From contig CAMDQO010000028.1 in assembly GCA_945906105.1 (NCBI GenBank), positions 1-35,066 of the forward strand: DNA of 35,066 bases. Reading direction: 5' to 3'. Positions 1 to 8,072 of this stretch are shown here, piece by piece. The DNA is from Novosphingobium sp. Chol11 (GTDB taxonomy: Bacteria > Pseudomonadota > Alphaproteobacteria > Sphingomonadales > Sphingomonadaceae). A program made the translations under genes and the position numbers. Numbering within the stretch: position 1 is the stretch's first letter; every line of letters begins with the position of its first letter. The notes under the pieces were generated by a model, which did no database searches, was not told the DNA's origin, and worked only from the letters and a program-made list of their open reading frames with translations.

Positions 1-84
1 GCATACCTCCACCGTCGGCATGCCCGCCTCCTGCTCCTTCAAGATCCCGATAATCTGCTCTTCGCTGAACCTGCTGCGCTTCAT
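1..84 (-). CDS. IS3-family transposase OrfA, N-terminal fragment (cut by window edge)
   Basis: The minus strand from the ATG at 84-82 reads 28 codons, beginning MKRSRFSEEQIIGILKEQE, before the window ends. This is the start of the helix-turn-helix OrfA of IS3-family elements (IS407-like group), which binds the inverted repeats and is joined to OrfB by programmed frameshifting. Only the extreme N-terminus is present, so the subgroup is inferred from this motif alone. The gene reads out of the window to the left, so its 5' end and the IS terminus face the DUF2721 gene. Confidence 0.88.
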   Translation of the reverse strand, partial: MKRSRFSEEQIIGILKEQEAGMPTVEVC

Positions 85-134
85 GCGTCCGACTCCTTGC
101 GTGTCGGACTCTACTCATTTCTGGTCACATTTCA
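1..134 (-). mobile_element. Left-edge insertion sequence (IS3 family), one terminus
   Basis: OrfA begins at 84 and the DUF2721 gene at 209, so the element must end between them. Read outside-in on the minus strand, a plausible terminus is TGAAATGTGACC at 134-123, starting with the TG typical of IS3-family ends. The outer boundary is not proven because the other inverted repeat is outside the window, and a few bases either way are possible. It leaves under 80 bases of host DNA upstream of the next gene. Confidence 0.5.
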
Positions 135-208
135 GGGGAGCACGTCACCCACTTTACAGGAAGGGGTTGGGGGTGGTGGAGACTGGTCGCAGCCGCTAGA
201 CCACCCCC

Positions 209-649
209 ATGATCGCCCAAACCATCCAACTCGCTCTCGCCCCGGTTTTCGTACTGGTGGCGATTGGTAATCTGCTGAGCTTGCTGTCCACGCGGCTGGG
301 GCGGGTGGTTGATCGTTCGCGTCACCTGCAGGAAATGCATGTCGCCACCAGCGGGCCGGAGCATGACATGGTGGTGCTGGAAATTCGTGGGCTCGATGCA
401 CGGATCGCGCTGATTACCCGCGCTATCCTGCTGCTGGTGGTGAGCGGGCTGGCGATTGGCACCACTGTGTCGGTGCTGTTTCTGGAAGAACTCATCAGCT
501 TTAACCTGCAACGTGTCGCGGCCATCACTTTCCTGATCGCCATCGGTCTGCTGATGTGGGCGCTGGTGCTGTTCTTGCGCGAAACCCGGATCGCTGCGGC
601 GGCGCTGCGCATTCCGCGCGACTATCTTGAGCTGGAGAGGGAGCTTTAG
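209..649 (+). CDS. DUF2721 family membrane protein
   Basis: A 146-residue integral membrane protein with three hydrophobic segments at about residues 6-27, 68-92 and 102-124. A conserved-looking polar stretch (STRLGRVVDRSR, residues 27-38) follows the first segment. The pattern and length match the DUF2721 family, whose function is unknown. No clear ribosome binding site precedes the ATG, and the IS terminus lies just upstream, so its native promoter may be displaced. Its TAG stop at 647-649 overlaps by four bases the TAA of the convergent gene on the other strand. Confidence 0.82.
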   Translation: MIAQTIQLALAPVFVLVAIGNLLSLLSTRLGRVVDRSRHLQEMHVATSGPEHDMVVLEIRGLDARIALITRAILLLVVSGLAIGTTVSVLFLEELISFNLQRVAAITFLIAIGLLMWALVLFLRETRIAAAALRIPRDYLELEREL

Positions 650-1389
650 GGCTTCCCCGCCTCGTCCAGTGCCGAACCGTATTTGTAATCGAGATAGCGC
701 GTCTTGATCGCCAGATCGTCAATTGCACCGCTCGCCAGCTGGCGGGTGACACTATCGATCTCGGTGCTGATCAGCCCCAGCGATTCCATGAACTGCGTGT
801 TGGGATTGGTCCCAGCGCGCTCTTCATAGCGCAGATGCTCGGGGATCTTGCGGAAGCCATCGACCACTCCCGGCAAATGCTCACCCACCAGCTTGCGAAC
901 TTCGACAAGTGAGGGGTGCGCGGGATCGACGTCCTTGAGCTGCATGCCCAGCGCATCCAGTTGCAGTCCGATGTGATCGACCAGCTTGACCGCAGGCGGC
1001 GGCAAGGCGCGGCGCTGTCCCTCCAGCCACATTTCGGTGCGCCCGACCAGCGACTTCACATCGCCGCCGCTCAGTGAGGCTTTGCTGGGTGTCGTCATTT
1101 TCGGAAAGCGCGCGAAGACTGCAAAGGCGATGAAAGTGGCCAGCACGGTGAGGATGATCCCGGTCCAGCCGATGCCGCCGATGACCAGTCCGGCAATGCT
1201 CGCTGCCACCCAGATGGCGATGATCGCCATGCCGATCCGGCCCAGTTTTCTCAGCACGTGGCCGCGTTTTAGCGCTGCCGACTGCCGTCCGATCGAACCC
1301 ACACGCCGCCCACCGGCGCGCTGGTCATTGAGCGACTGGCGCGCTTGCGCCAGCGTGCGATCACTCTCGTGAGCAGGACTGTTCGCCAT
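646..1389 (-). CDS. XpaC-like membrane protein (5-bromo-4-chloroindolyl phosphate hydrolysis family)
   Basis: A 247-residue protein with a basic N-terminus, two adjacent transmembrane segments (about 51-72 and 75-94) and a roughly 150-residue soluble C-terminal domain likely to be cytoplasmic and helical. It resembles the XpaC family; the family name comes from a colony phenotype in Bacillus and its molecular role is not established. The call is strongly supported by position: it starts at 1389, where its ATG shares one base with the stop codon of the TelA gene (TAATG). In Bacillus subtilis xpaC is likewise adjacent to the telA homologue yaaN. It is presumably co-translated with TelA and acts with it at the membrane. 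Confidence 0.72.
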   Translation of the reverse strand: MANSPAHESDRTLAQARQSLNDQRAGGRRVGSIGRQSAALKRGHVLRKLGRIGMAIIAIWVAASIAGLVIGGIGWTGIILTVLATFIAFAVFARFPKMTTPSKASLSGGDVKSLVGRTEMWLEGQRRALPPPAVKLVDHIGLQLDALGMQLKDVDPAHPSLVEVRKLVGEHLPGVVDGFRKIPEHLRYEERAGTNPNTQFMESLGLISTEIDSVTRQLASGAIDDLAIKTRYLDYKYGSALDEAGKP

Positions 1390-2594
1390 TATCCTTCAAG
1401 ACTCAGCAAGCTGGGCGAATCGCTGGCATGTTTGGCCTGTGCCGCACCCTCAGCCCTGGCGATGTAGCCCTTCGATTTCTCGACCTCGGTCGTCAGTGTC
1501 GTCACCGTCTGCTTCATCGAGGCGAGCGCCTTGATCTTGAAAGTGTCGATGTTGTCCATCGTGTCATAGATGTTCTGGAATGCGCGTTGCAGCACTTCGA
1601 TGGGGATGGTGGATGAGGCCGCCTGCTCATGAATCCGCCCCGTCTGCTCCTTGAGCAAAGCGCCGGTTGAATCGATGAGATTGGCGGTGGTTTCATTCAG
1701 CGCGGTGATCTGCCCAAGCACCAGCCGCTGGTTGGTCATCGCTTGCGCCACCGTCACTGCGGTGCGCAGCGCGCCAACGGTGGTGGTGCTGGCACGGTCA
1801 ACGCCCTTCACCAGTTCGACATTGTTCTTCTTGACCAGATCGAGCGCAAGATAGCCCTGCACTGTCACCGCCATCTGGGTGAGCAAGTCCTGCGTGCGCT
1901 GGCGAACATAGAACAGCGCTGATTCCCGCAGCGCCTTGGCCTTGGCCGGATCGCTGGCATCGAGATCAGCCGCCTTTTCCTCCAGCTTGGTGTCGAGCGT
2001 GCGGGAAATGTGGATCATCTGTTCCAGATTGCCCATCGCTTCCCACAGCTTCTGCCGTTCCACATCAATCGCGGCGTTGTCCATCAGCAGCTCATCCTTG
2101 CCCGAAGCCAAGTGCCCGAGCACAGACTGGATGTGGCCCTGCGCCGATTGGTACGAGCTGAAATAGCGCTTCACCGTATTGCCGAAGGGGATGATGCCGA
2201 GCAGCTTGCGGCCCGTTGAAAGCTTGCCGTTTTTGCCCGGATCAAGTTCCTCCACCGTGCGGCGCAGTTCGGCCAGATTGGCGCCGACGCCCGAATCCTT
2301 GTCCATCGCGCGAACCGGACGATCGAGGAACCGGTTGGCCATGCCGGCTGCGGCGGCAATTTCCTTGCGGCCCATGTTGGTCAGCTGATCGACGCGCTTG
2401 CCAAATTCCGGGCTGGCCGCATCCTGCGCCACCAGATCGGCAATGAAAGCATCGACCTTGGCATCAAGCTTCGATTTTGCCTCATCAGCCACCGGCACCA
2501 GGCCCATCGCCTGTTCGGCTGTGACCACGGGGACGGGATCGGGCGCGGTCAGCGTGATCGCGGGGGCAAGTGTCTCAGTCTGGGTAGTGGCCAT
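1389..2594 (-). CDS. telA: TelA/YaaN family toxic-anion resistance protein
   Basis: A 401-residue, mostly helical, soluble protein with the features of the TelA family. It has a variable N-terminus, a GRKLLGIIPFGN segment near residues 126-137, long amphipathic helices that look coiled-coil prone, and a conserved Gln/Asn-rich region (TVAQAMTNQRLVLGQITALN). Family members are linked to tellurite and other stress tolerance, but the biochemical activity is unresolved. The gene is first in a two-gene operon with the XpaC-like gene (one-base overlap). A GGGAAG sequence lies before the ATG. A sigma70-like promoter with an overlapping palindrome lies about 65 bases upstream of the start. Confidence 0.88.
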   Translation of the reverse strand: MATTQTETLAPAITLTAPDPVPVVTAEQAMGLVPVADEAKSKLDAKVDAFIADLVAQDAASPEFGKRVDQLTNMGRKEIAAAAGMANRFLDRPVRAMDKDSGVGANLAELRRTVEELDPGKNGKLSTGRKLLGIIPFGNTVKRYFSSYQSAQGHIQSVLGHLASGKDELLMDNAAIDVERQKLWEAMGNLEQMIHISRTLDTKLEEKAADLDASDPAKAKALRESALFYVRQRTQDLLTQMAVTVQGYLALDLVKKNNVELVKGVDRASTTTVGALRTAVTVAQAMTNQRLVLGQITALNETTANLIDSTGALLKEQTGRIHEQAASSTIPIEVLQRAFQNIYDTMDNIDTFKIKALASMKQTVTTLTTEVEKSKGYIARAEGAAQAKHASDSPSLLSLEG

Positions 2595-2657
2595 GCGTTT
2601 CTTCCCGTGTCCTCGTTTCGGCCACCAGAATGGGCCTAGGCGAACGATAGTTCAACT

Positions 2658-2686
2658 GTATTAGAGTTGTAAGACACGTATTTCAA
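2658..2686 (-). promoter_or_regulatory. Predicted telA promoter with palindrome over the -10
   Basis: On the minus strand TTGAAA (2686-2681) and TAATAC (2663-2658) are separated by exactly 17 bases, a good sigma70/RpoD arrangement in the right orientation for telA. The -10 is embedded in an inverted repeat, CAACT-N7-AGTTG, which is placed like a repressor operator. The promoter call rests on motif match and position only. Confidence 0.6.
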
Positions 2687-2723
2687 GACCACCGCTTAAA
2701 TGCGGACTTGGCATTGGCGCAGT

Positions 2724-2993
2724 TCAGCGCCCGAACCAGCGCGCCAGACGCCCTTTACGCGGGGCAGGGGGGTGCTGTTCGGCGATGCGAAACAGGTAGT
2801 TGGCCAAAACCGTCGCCTGCTGCTGTGTCATCACGACATGGAAGGTTTCGACCTCCCCTTTGGCGAGGTGGCCGGACGACTGCTTGGTCTGCAATTGCAG
2901 ATCGAACTTGCCGGCAAATTCGCCATGCTTCCAGCCGACGAGGATGCCATAGGTCTCGCGGTCAATATCCGACGCGCTGTTTGCCAGCATCAT
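2724..2993 (-). CDS. Small conserved-looking hypothetical protein
   Basis: An 89-residue soluble protein with no signal peptide or membrane segment, mixed composition, and a basic Pro/Arg-rich C-terminus (residues about 75-89). A good ribosome binding site (TAGGAG) precedes two consecutive ATG codons at 2993 and 2990. The second has the better spacing, so the product may lack the first Met. I do not recognise a characterised family. It occupies the gap between the telA promoter and the divergent MFS gene, on its own coding strand with normal codon use, so I consider it real. A small cytosolic protein of unknown role is all that can be said. Confidence 0.65.
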   Translation of the reverse strand: MMLANSASDIDRETYGILVGWKHGEFAGKFDLQLQTKQSSGHLAKGEVETFHVVMTQQQATVLANYLFRIAEQHPPAPRKGRLARWFGR

Positions 2994-3111
2994 ATGTCTC
3001 CTACTCCGGGGGCGAGGTTACAGATGTATCGCTCCCGCGCCAAGTCACATCGCGGTTTTGACTTGCTGGCATGAGCCCCTAACGTGAGAAACAGCGGATC
3101 TGGGAGGGAGA

Positions 3112-4407
3112 ATGGTGATGAGCGGCGCCAGGCGTTTTTCAATGACCGAAGAATGGCGTCTGGGCTGGAAACTGGTGCTGGCTGCCTCCTTTGGCTTTTC
3201 GTTCTTCTCGGTGATGCTGGCGGGTGCGGGCCTGTTCATGGAACCCGTGATGAAGGAATTCGGCTGGACCAAGACCGAGTTCTCTTTCGGCATTTCCATC
3301 GCGACGATAACCACCGCCTTGCTGTCCACGCCATTTGGCATTCTGGTTGATCGCTTCGGTTCGCGGCGGGTGGCTCTGCCCGGAATTATCCTGACTTTTC
3401 TGTCCTGCGCCGCATTCAGCCTCGCCAATGGCTCGCAATGGCAGTGGTGGGGACTGTGGCTGGCCTTCGGTGTGGTCGCGGTCAGCATCAAATCGACAGT
3501 CTGGACCGCCGCCGTTCTGGGGGTGTTTTCACGTGACAAGGGGATGGCGCTGGGGCTGACGCTTGCCGGGACCGCTGTTGCAGCCCTGCTGGTGCCAAAC
3601 ATCGGCAATGCCTTGATCGAGAATTTTGGCTGGCGGGCGGCCTATTTCTGGCTGGCGCTGGGCTGGGGCAGCATCACCCTGCTGATGTGCTGGCTGTTCT
3701 TCTATGATGTGCATGATCGCGCCGCCGCCACGCGCAAACAGCAAGGGACAGCTACTGCTGCGCCCGAAACACTCAACTTGCCGGGTTTGTCGGTGCCACA
3801 AGCGTACCGTGACTGGGCCTTGTGGCGTGTTGCCATATCCAATTTCGTGGTGATGCTGCTAACGATGGGTCTGAGCATTCATATGTTCCCGATCCTCACC
3901 GAAGCGGGCATATCGCGCGGAAATGCCGCCTTGTTGACCAGTCTGGGCGGGATCGCCGGGATTGTCGGCAAGCTGCTCACCGGCTGGCTGCTGGATCGCT
4001 ATCGTCCCAACTGGATCGGCGGCATCACGCTGGGGGCCGCTTCGCTGACCTTCGCCTTGCTGATCGTCGGGCTGCAATCGCCGGTGCTGATCGTCATCGC
4101 CATTCTGGTCAATGGCTATGCCGGTGGCACCAAGACCCAGATCACCGGCTTCCTCACCGCAGGCTATGGCGGCATGAAGAATTTCGGGGTGATCTATGGC
4201 TTCATGGCGGCGCTGATGGCGCTGGCATCGGGGCTGGGGCCGCTGTTTGGTGGACTCGCCTATGATTACGCGGGCGGCTACGAACCGTTCCTGATCGCTG
4301 GCACCATCGGCTGCGCGCTGGGCGGTCTGCTGATCGTGTCGATGCCGCGTTACCCGGTGTGGGAGAAGCGTGGTGAGGCAAAGGCAGAGGCAGAGGTTTT
4401 TGGCTGA
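3112..4407 (+). CDS. Major facilitator superfamily transporter
   Basis: A 431-residue polytopic protein with about twelve hydrophobic segments in two halves joined by a hydrophilic loop (about residues 200-230). After TM2 there is an MFS signature loop, GILVDRFGSRR (about residues 76-86), with a matching GWLLDRYRP in the second half. The overall look is of the oxalate/formate and monocarboxylate group of MFS carriers, which move small organic acids across the inner membrane, but the substrate cannot be read from the sequence. GGGAGGG lies just before the ATG at 3112. A second Met follows two codons later and could also be used. It appears monocistronic. Confidence 0.88.
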   Translation: MVMSGARRFSMTEEWRLGWKLVLAASFGFSFFSVMLAGAGLFMEPVMKEFGWTKTEFSFGISIATITTALLSTPFGILVDRFGSRRVALPGIILTFLSCAAFSLANGSQWQWWGLWLAFGVVAVSIKSTVWTAAVLGVFSRDKGMALGLTLAGTAVAALLVPNIGNALIENFGWRAAYFWLALGWGSITLLMCWLFFYDVHDRAAATRKQQGTATAAPETLNLPGLSVPQAYRDWALWRVAISNFVVMLLTMGLSIHMFPILTEAGISRGNAALLTSLGGIAGIVGKLLTGWLLDRYRPNWIGGITLGAASLTFALLIVGLQSPVLIVIAILVNGYAGGTKTQITGFLTAGYGGMKNFGVIYGFMAALMALASGLGPLFGGLAYDYAGGYEPFLIAGTIGCALGGLLIVSMPRYPVWEKRGEAKAEAEVFG

Positions 4408-4461
4408 TTGTTCGTCGGGGTCGATAGCTATCAATGCTGGCTGGCTAACCATGCAGACTGG

Positions 4462-4824
4462 CTAAAATCCCAGCAAAGGCCTGATTTTGGCCCGCACATC
4501 CGCTAGAATGTCCGGGTTTACCACGCCCTTTTTTGTGGCCTGTCTGACGCGCCAGTCAAGGTTCTTGATCTGGTCCGCCAATACGGCACTGGGCGGGCTC
4601 TGACTCACCACCACTTCGAACACATAGCCCTTGATCCGCGAGGTCATAGGGCAGCAGATCATCATGCCGCGTTTCTCATTGTAGCGGCGTGGTGACAGCA
4701 CCAGCGCGGGGCGGTGCCCGGCCTGTTCATGGCCGGCCTGCGGATCAAACTGGAGCCAGACAATATCGCCTGCCTCTGGCACCCATTCCCTTGTCACTTT
4801 GGGGCGGCCATTACCAGACTTCAT
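4462..4824 (-). CDS. mazF: MazF/PemK-type mRNA endonuclease toxin
   Basis: From the ATG at 4824 this is 120 residues. The core GDIVWLQFDPQAGHEQAGHRP contains the MazF/PemK hallmarks: a GD(I/V) beta strand, then Gly-His-Glu-Gln-Ala-Gly-His-Arg-Pro, with the family's conserved Arg. PMTSRIKGY and LADQIKNLDWR follow as expected. MazF toxins cleave single-stranded mRNA at short motifs and are neutralised by a cognate AbrB-fold antitoxin. An upstream in-frame ATG would add ten residues, but 4824 begins the usual N-terminal extension, so it is preferred. The gene overlaps the antitoxin gene by 14 bases, implying translational coupling. Confidence 0.9.
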   Translation of the reverse strand: MKSGNGRPKVTREWVPEAGDIVWLQFDPQAGHEQAGHRPALVLSPRRYNEKRGMMICCPMTSRIKGYVFEVVVSQSPPSAVLADQIKNLDWRVRQATKKGVVNPDILADVRAKIRPLLGF

Positions 4825-5053
4825 TCCCGACCGGGCTACCAAAATCGGCATCATCCGGGAAAGTCTCTGGCGTCATCGCATCAAGCAGAGAATCCAGATC
4901 ATAGCTTGGAGCCAAAACCGGCTCGATGACGACGCGTCCGTTGTCCTCGCGGATGTCAACCAGCTGATCGACGTGAAGCGAGGCCGCCGCCATCACCGAT
5001 GCAGGGATTCGCACCGAAGCGCTGTTGCCCCATTTCTTGACTTGCGATTGCAT
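4811..5053 (-). CDS. mazE: MazE-type antitoxin (AbrB fold)
   Basis: Starting at the ATG at 5053 the product is 80 residues. The N-terminal half (MQSQVKKWGNSASVRIPASV) is a textbook MazE/SpoVT-AbrB swapped-hairpin DNA-binding domain. The acidic, less ordered C-terminus (about residues 50-80) is where these antitoxins wrap the toxin. A GGAGG five bases before the ATG decides this start over an upstream GTG at 5074. Its 3' end overlaps mazF. MazE normally neutralises MazF and, with it, represses the operon through a palindrome; a matching palindrome lies about 50 bases upstream. Confidence 0.9.
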   Translation of the reverse strand: MQSQVKKWGNSASVRIPASVMAAASLHVDQLVDIREDNGRVVIEPVLAPSYDLDSLLDAMTPETFPDDADFGSPVGNEVW

Positions 5054-5101
5054 CAAGGCCTCCGCAACCAGCACTAGGCGATCAGGAGAGATGTGTCAAC
5101 A

Positions 5102-5132
5102 TTTGTATATACAAAATATCCGCCTGCATCAA
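5102..5132 (-). promoter_or_regulatory. Predicted mazEF promoter and autoregulatory palindrome
   Basis: TTTGTATATACAAA at 5102-5115 is a perfect 14-base palindrome. On the minus strand TTGATG (5132-5127) and TATACA (5109-5104) are 17 bases apart, so the palindrome covers the -10. This is the expected geometry for autorepression by a MazE-MazF complex. The -35 overlaps the stop codon of the upstream acyl-AMP ligase gene, so mazEF could also receive read-through. Confidence 0.62.
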
Positions 5133-6862
5133 GCCGCCAGTTTGAACGGCGCAATCTCACCTGACAGATACAGCTTCTTCGCCTTCGCCCGGCTCAGCTT
5201 GCCCGACGAAGTGCGCGGCAGCGTGCGCGGCGGGACCAGTTCGACCACGCAGTTCATGCCGGTGATCGAGCGGACCTTGTCGCGGATCTGATCGTGCAGC
5301 TTGCGGCGTTCAACCGGATCGGAAACGCGGCAGTGGACGAGCACGGCGGGGACTTCCTCGCCAGTTTCGCTCTCGACCGAGAAGGCGGCGATATCGCCTT
5401 GATGGAAGCCGGGCAGCTGCTCCACCGCCCATTCGATATCCTGCGGCCAGTGGTTCTTGCCATTGATGATGATCATGTCCTTGGCGCGCCCGACTATGAA
5501 CAGATAGCCATCGACCATATAGCCCATGTCGCCGGTATCGAGCCAGCCATCGACCAGACATTCGGCGGTCGAATCCGGATCGCGGAAGTACGAATGCATC
5601 ACACTCGGCCCCTTGCACCAGACCTTGCCGATGTGGTGATCGGGCAAGGCAGTGCCATGCTCGCCGCGTATGACGAGGTCCATGTCGCGCACGGCCTTGC
5701 CGCAGTTGACGATGGCACGGTAGCGCGCGGGCCGTGAGAGATCGCGCGGAGTGCCCGAAAGGCGCTCCTCTTCGACCAACTCCACTCGGATACCTTCGCC
5801 CGGCGGCATGATGGTGACGGCGAGCGTCGCTTCGGCCAGACCGTAGCTTGGCAGAAAGGCGCTGGCCTTGAACCCGGCTTCGGAAAAGGCGTTGACGAAG
5901 CCCTGCATGACATCGGGCCGGATCATATCGGCGCCATTGCCGGCAATGCGCCAGCGCGACAGGTCAAACCGCTCGGACACATGGCTCTGGCTGGAAATGC
6001 GGCGCGCGCAGATGTCATAACCGAAAGTGGGGGAGAACGAGCAGGAATAGCCCGGATTGCGGCTGATCAAGTCAAGCCAGGCCAGCGGACGACGGGCGAA
6101 ATCTTCGGTCTTGAGGTAATCGGTCGAAATCTGGTTGGCGATCATCGACAGGAAGCAGCCGACCAGCCCCATATCATGATACCATGGCAGCCATGAGATG
6201 CAGCGATCATTGGGGCCGAACTTCATGCCATGCGCGTGTCCGGCCAGATTATTGAGCAAGGCCTCATGCGTCACCGCCACGCCATGCGGAAAACGTGTCG
6301 ATCCGCTGGAATATTGCAGATAGCAGATGTCGTCTGGTTGCAGTTCGGGCAAGGCGCATTCGGGAACGGGAGCTTCGGCAAAGGCCTCCCAGGCAATGCC
6401 TTCACAGCCCTGCCGCGCAGCAGCGGCCCCAGCCATCTCGGCGATTTCTGCCGGAAAGAACAGCACGCTGGGATCAGAGCTTTGCAACTGGACCACCAGT
6501 TGCTCGATATAGTTTTCCTTGCCGCCAAAGCTGGTCGGCAGCGGCAATGGCACCGGCCATGCACCGGCAAAAACAGCGCCGCAGAACAGCGTGGCGAATT
6601 CAGGGCCAGTCTCGGCGATCAGGGCGATGCGGTCTTGCGGCTTGATTCCGTGCGCGATCAATCGGCGCGCACAGGCCAGCGCATCGTCGCGCAGCTCGGC
6701 AAACGGATAAACCCGCGACAGATTGCCGCGCGGATCATGAAAATTGAGCCCGCGTCTGCCACAAGCAGCATAATCGAGCGCTTCGCCAAAGGTGCGGAAA
6801 TCGGAAAAGCGACGAGGAAGTTCATCCTCATTGGGTGTCGGCACCAGCGAGGTGTCGTTCAT
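5129..6862 (-). CDS. Fatty acyl-AMP ligase (FAAL-like adenylating enzyme)
   Basis: With the ATG at 6862 the enzyme is 577 residues. It is an ANL-superfamily adenylating enzyme that would activate a fatty acid with ATP, typically handing it to an acyl carrier protein. Visible motifs: YSSGSTRFPHGVAVTH (184-199, phosphate loop), WLPWYHDMGL (224-233), SYGLAEA (339-345), LDTGDMGY (441-448), GRAKDMIIINGKN (458-470) and TSSGKLSRAK (551-560), with the C-terminal catalytic Lys at about 555. The YHDMGL motif and overall pattern are FAAL-like rather than acyl-CoA synthetase-like. In-frame ATGs at 6868, 6940 and 6979 are alternatives; 6940 has a GGGGGA upstream, so the start is uncertain. No PKS, NRPS or ACP gene is adjacent. 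FAAL-like ligases act in bacterial sphingolipid synthesis in relatives, which is only a possibility here. Confidence 0.85.
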   Translation of the reverse strand: MNDTSLVPTPNEDELPRRFSDFRTFGEALDYAACGRRGLNFHDPRGNLSRVYPFAELRDDALACARRLIAHGIKPQDRIALIAETGPEFATLFCGAVFAGAWPVPLPLPTSFGGKENYIEQLVVQLQSSDPSVLFFPAEIAEMAGAAAARQGCEGIAWEAFAEAPVPECALPELQPDDICYLQYSSGSTRFPHGVAVTHEALLNNLAGHAHGMKFGPNDRCISWLPWYHDMGLVGCFLSMIANQISTDYLKTEDFARRPLAWLDLISRNPGYSCSFSPTFGYDICARRISSQSHVSERFDLSRWRIAGNGADMIRPDVMQGFVNAFSEAGFKASAFLPSYGLAEATLAVTIMPPGEGIRVELVEEERLSGTPRDLSRPARYRAIVNCGKAVRDMDLVIRGEHGTALPDHHIGKVWCKGPSVMHSYFRDPDSTAECLVDGWLDTGDMGYMVDGYLFIVGRAKDMIIINGKNHWPQDIEWAVEQLPGFHQGDIAAFSVESETGEEVPAVLVHCRVSDPVERRKLHDQIRDKVRSITGMNCVVELVPPRTLPRTSSGKLSRAKAKKLYLSGEIAPFKLAA

Positions 6863-7010
6863 CAGCATAAACCCGTTTTGTTGTTTTGGCCTAATGCAGT
6901 CACGATCTGCGCTTTTGAGCGCAGCATATGAACCGGTCATTGCCGAATTCCCCCATCGACTGCAAGCGGACCTCCCCATTCGGTAAGGACTGTGGCACGA
7001 TTATGGCGAA

Positions 7011-7559
7011 ATGAGGCAAGACCCCCGCCCTAAACGACAGCCAAAGCCGCTCGATGCCCCAAGAATCGAGGAAATGGCGCTCGCCTACGTCGCCCGATTC
7101 GCCACATCTGCGTCGAAACTTTCCACCTATTTGCGAAGAAAACTTCGCGAACGCGGCTGGGAGGGGCAAGGCGAGCCGCCGATCGCGGCCATCGTCGCCC
7201 GTTTTGTTGACGTCGGTTATATCGATGACGAGGCTTATGCCCGGTCCAAATCGGGCAGCCTGCTGCGGCGTGGTTATGGTGAGCGGCGGATCGGGCAGGC
7301 GCTCGGTGCGGCAGGAATCGCCGAAGAAATTCGCGAGGCGGTGCGCAGCGGACCGGGTGAGCAGCGCCTCGCCGCCCTCGCCCTTGCCCGCAAGCGGCGC
7401 TTCGGCCCGTGGTGCGCCACTCTGCCCGACCGGCCTCTCCGAGAAAAGCAGATCTCCGCCATGCTGCGCGCCGGGCACCCGCTGGACAGCGCCCGCGAAT
7501 TGGTCAATGCCGCCTCAGTTGAAGCAGCCGTGCAATGGGCGGCCGAAGAAGAGGAATGA
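7011..7559 (+). CDS. recX: RecX family regulator of RecA
   Basis: A 182-residue helical protein with RecX repeats. LSTYLRRKLRERGW (about 38-51) and FVDVGYIDDEAYARS (about 65-79) match the first RecX repeat, and RRGYGERRIGQALGAAGI (about 86-103) the second. RecX binds RecA filaments and modulates recombination and the SOS response in the cytoplasm. The gene is not next to recA here. Its stop overlaps a possible ATG of the DUF192 gene (ATGA), so the two are probably one transcript. The family is divergent but the repeat architecture is clear. Confidence 0.82.
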   Translation: MRQDPRPKRQPKPLDAPRIEEMALAYVARFATSASKLSTYLRRKLRERGWEGQGEPPIAAIVARFVDVGYIDDEAYARSKSGSLLRRGYGERRIGQALGAAGIAEEIREAVRSGPGEQRLAALALARKRRFGPWCATLPDRPLREKQISAMLRAGHPLDSARELVNAASVEAAVQWAAEEEE

Positions 7560-7561
7560 CG

Positions 7562-8053
7562 ATGCGGACCAAGGTGATAGCCTTTTCACTGCTGGTGGTG
7601 CTGACGGCCTGTTCCTCTGGCCAGTCGCAAGGCGCAAACAGCGCGCCGACATCTTATGCGAGTGCGCCCAGGCATGCAGTTTCGCAGCTGCCGGTGATCC
7701 CGCTGACGGTGACGCACGATGGCAAGCAGCACAGCTTCCGGGTCGAGGTGGCGGGCAGCGCGGAGGAGCAGGATAAAGGCCTGATGTTCCGCACCGCGAT
7801 GGGCGCTGACGAAGGCATGATCTTCCCGATGAACCCGCCGCGCATGGCTGCCTTCTGGATGAAAAACACGGTGATCCCGCTCGACATCATCTACATCGGC
7901 CCCGACAAACGCATCCTGAACATCGCCGCACGGGCGATCCCCTATGATGAAACCCCGCTCTATGCCGCCGGCCGGGTAAGCGCAGTGCTGGAACTGAACG
8001 GCGGCAGGGCGCAGGAACTGGGGCTGGGCAAGGGTGATTTGGTGGTGTGGTGA
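7562..8053 (+). CDS. DUF192 lipoprotein
   Basis: From the ATG at 7562 the product is 163 residues. It begins with a lipoprotein signal peptide (MRTKVIAFSLLVVLTAC) whose lipobox LTAC puts the lipidated Cys at residue 17. A short linker is followed by a DUF192 domain (about residues 50-163) with the motif GLMFRTAMGADEGMIFPM and then FWMKNTVIPLDIIYI. DUF192 proteins are small periplasmic or membrane-anchored proteins of unknown function. AGAGGA lies six bases before 7562; an alternative start at 7556 overlaps the recX stop. It follows recX directly, a pairing I believe recurs in related genomes. Confidence 0.85.
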   Translation: MRTKVIAFSLLVVLTACSSGQSQGANSAPTSYASAPRHAVSQLPVIPLTVTHDGKQHSFRVEVAGSAEEQDKGLMFRTAMGADEGMIFPMNPPRMAAFWMKNTVIPLDIIYIGPDKRILNIAARAIPYDETPLYAAGRVSAVLELNGGRAQELGLGKGDLVVW

Positions 8054-8072
8054 GGGGGGCGCAGGCCGACCT

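Noticed and set aside
1..134. Left and right edge IS fragments as two ends of one element type
   Set aside because: The candidate termini match poorly, and the OrfA and OrfB styles belong to different IS3-family groups, so I did not merge them.
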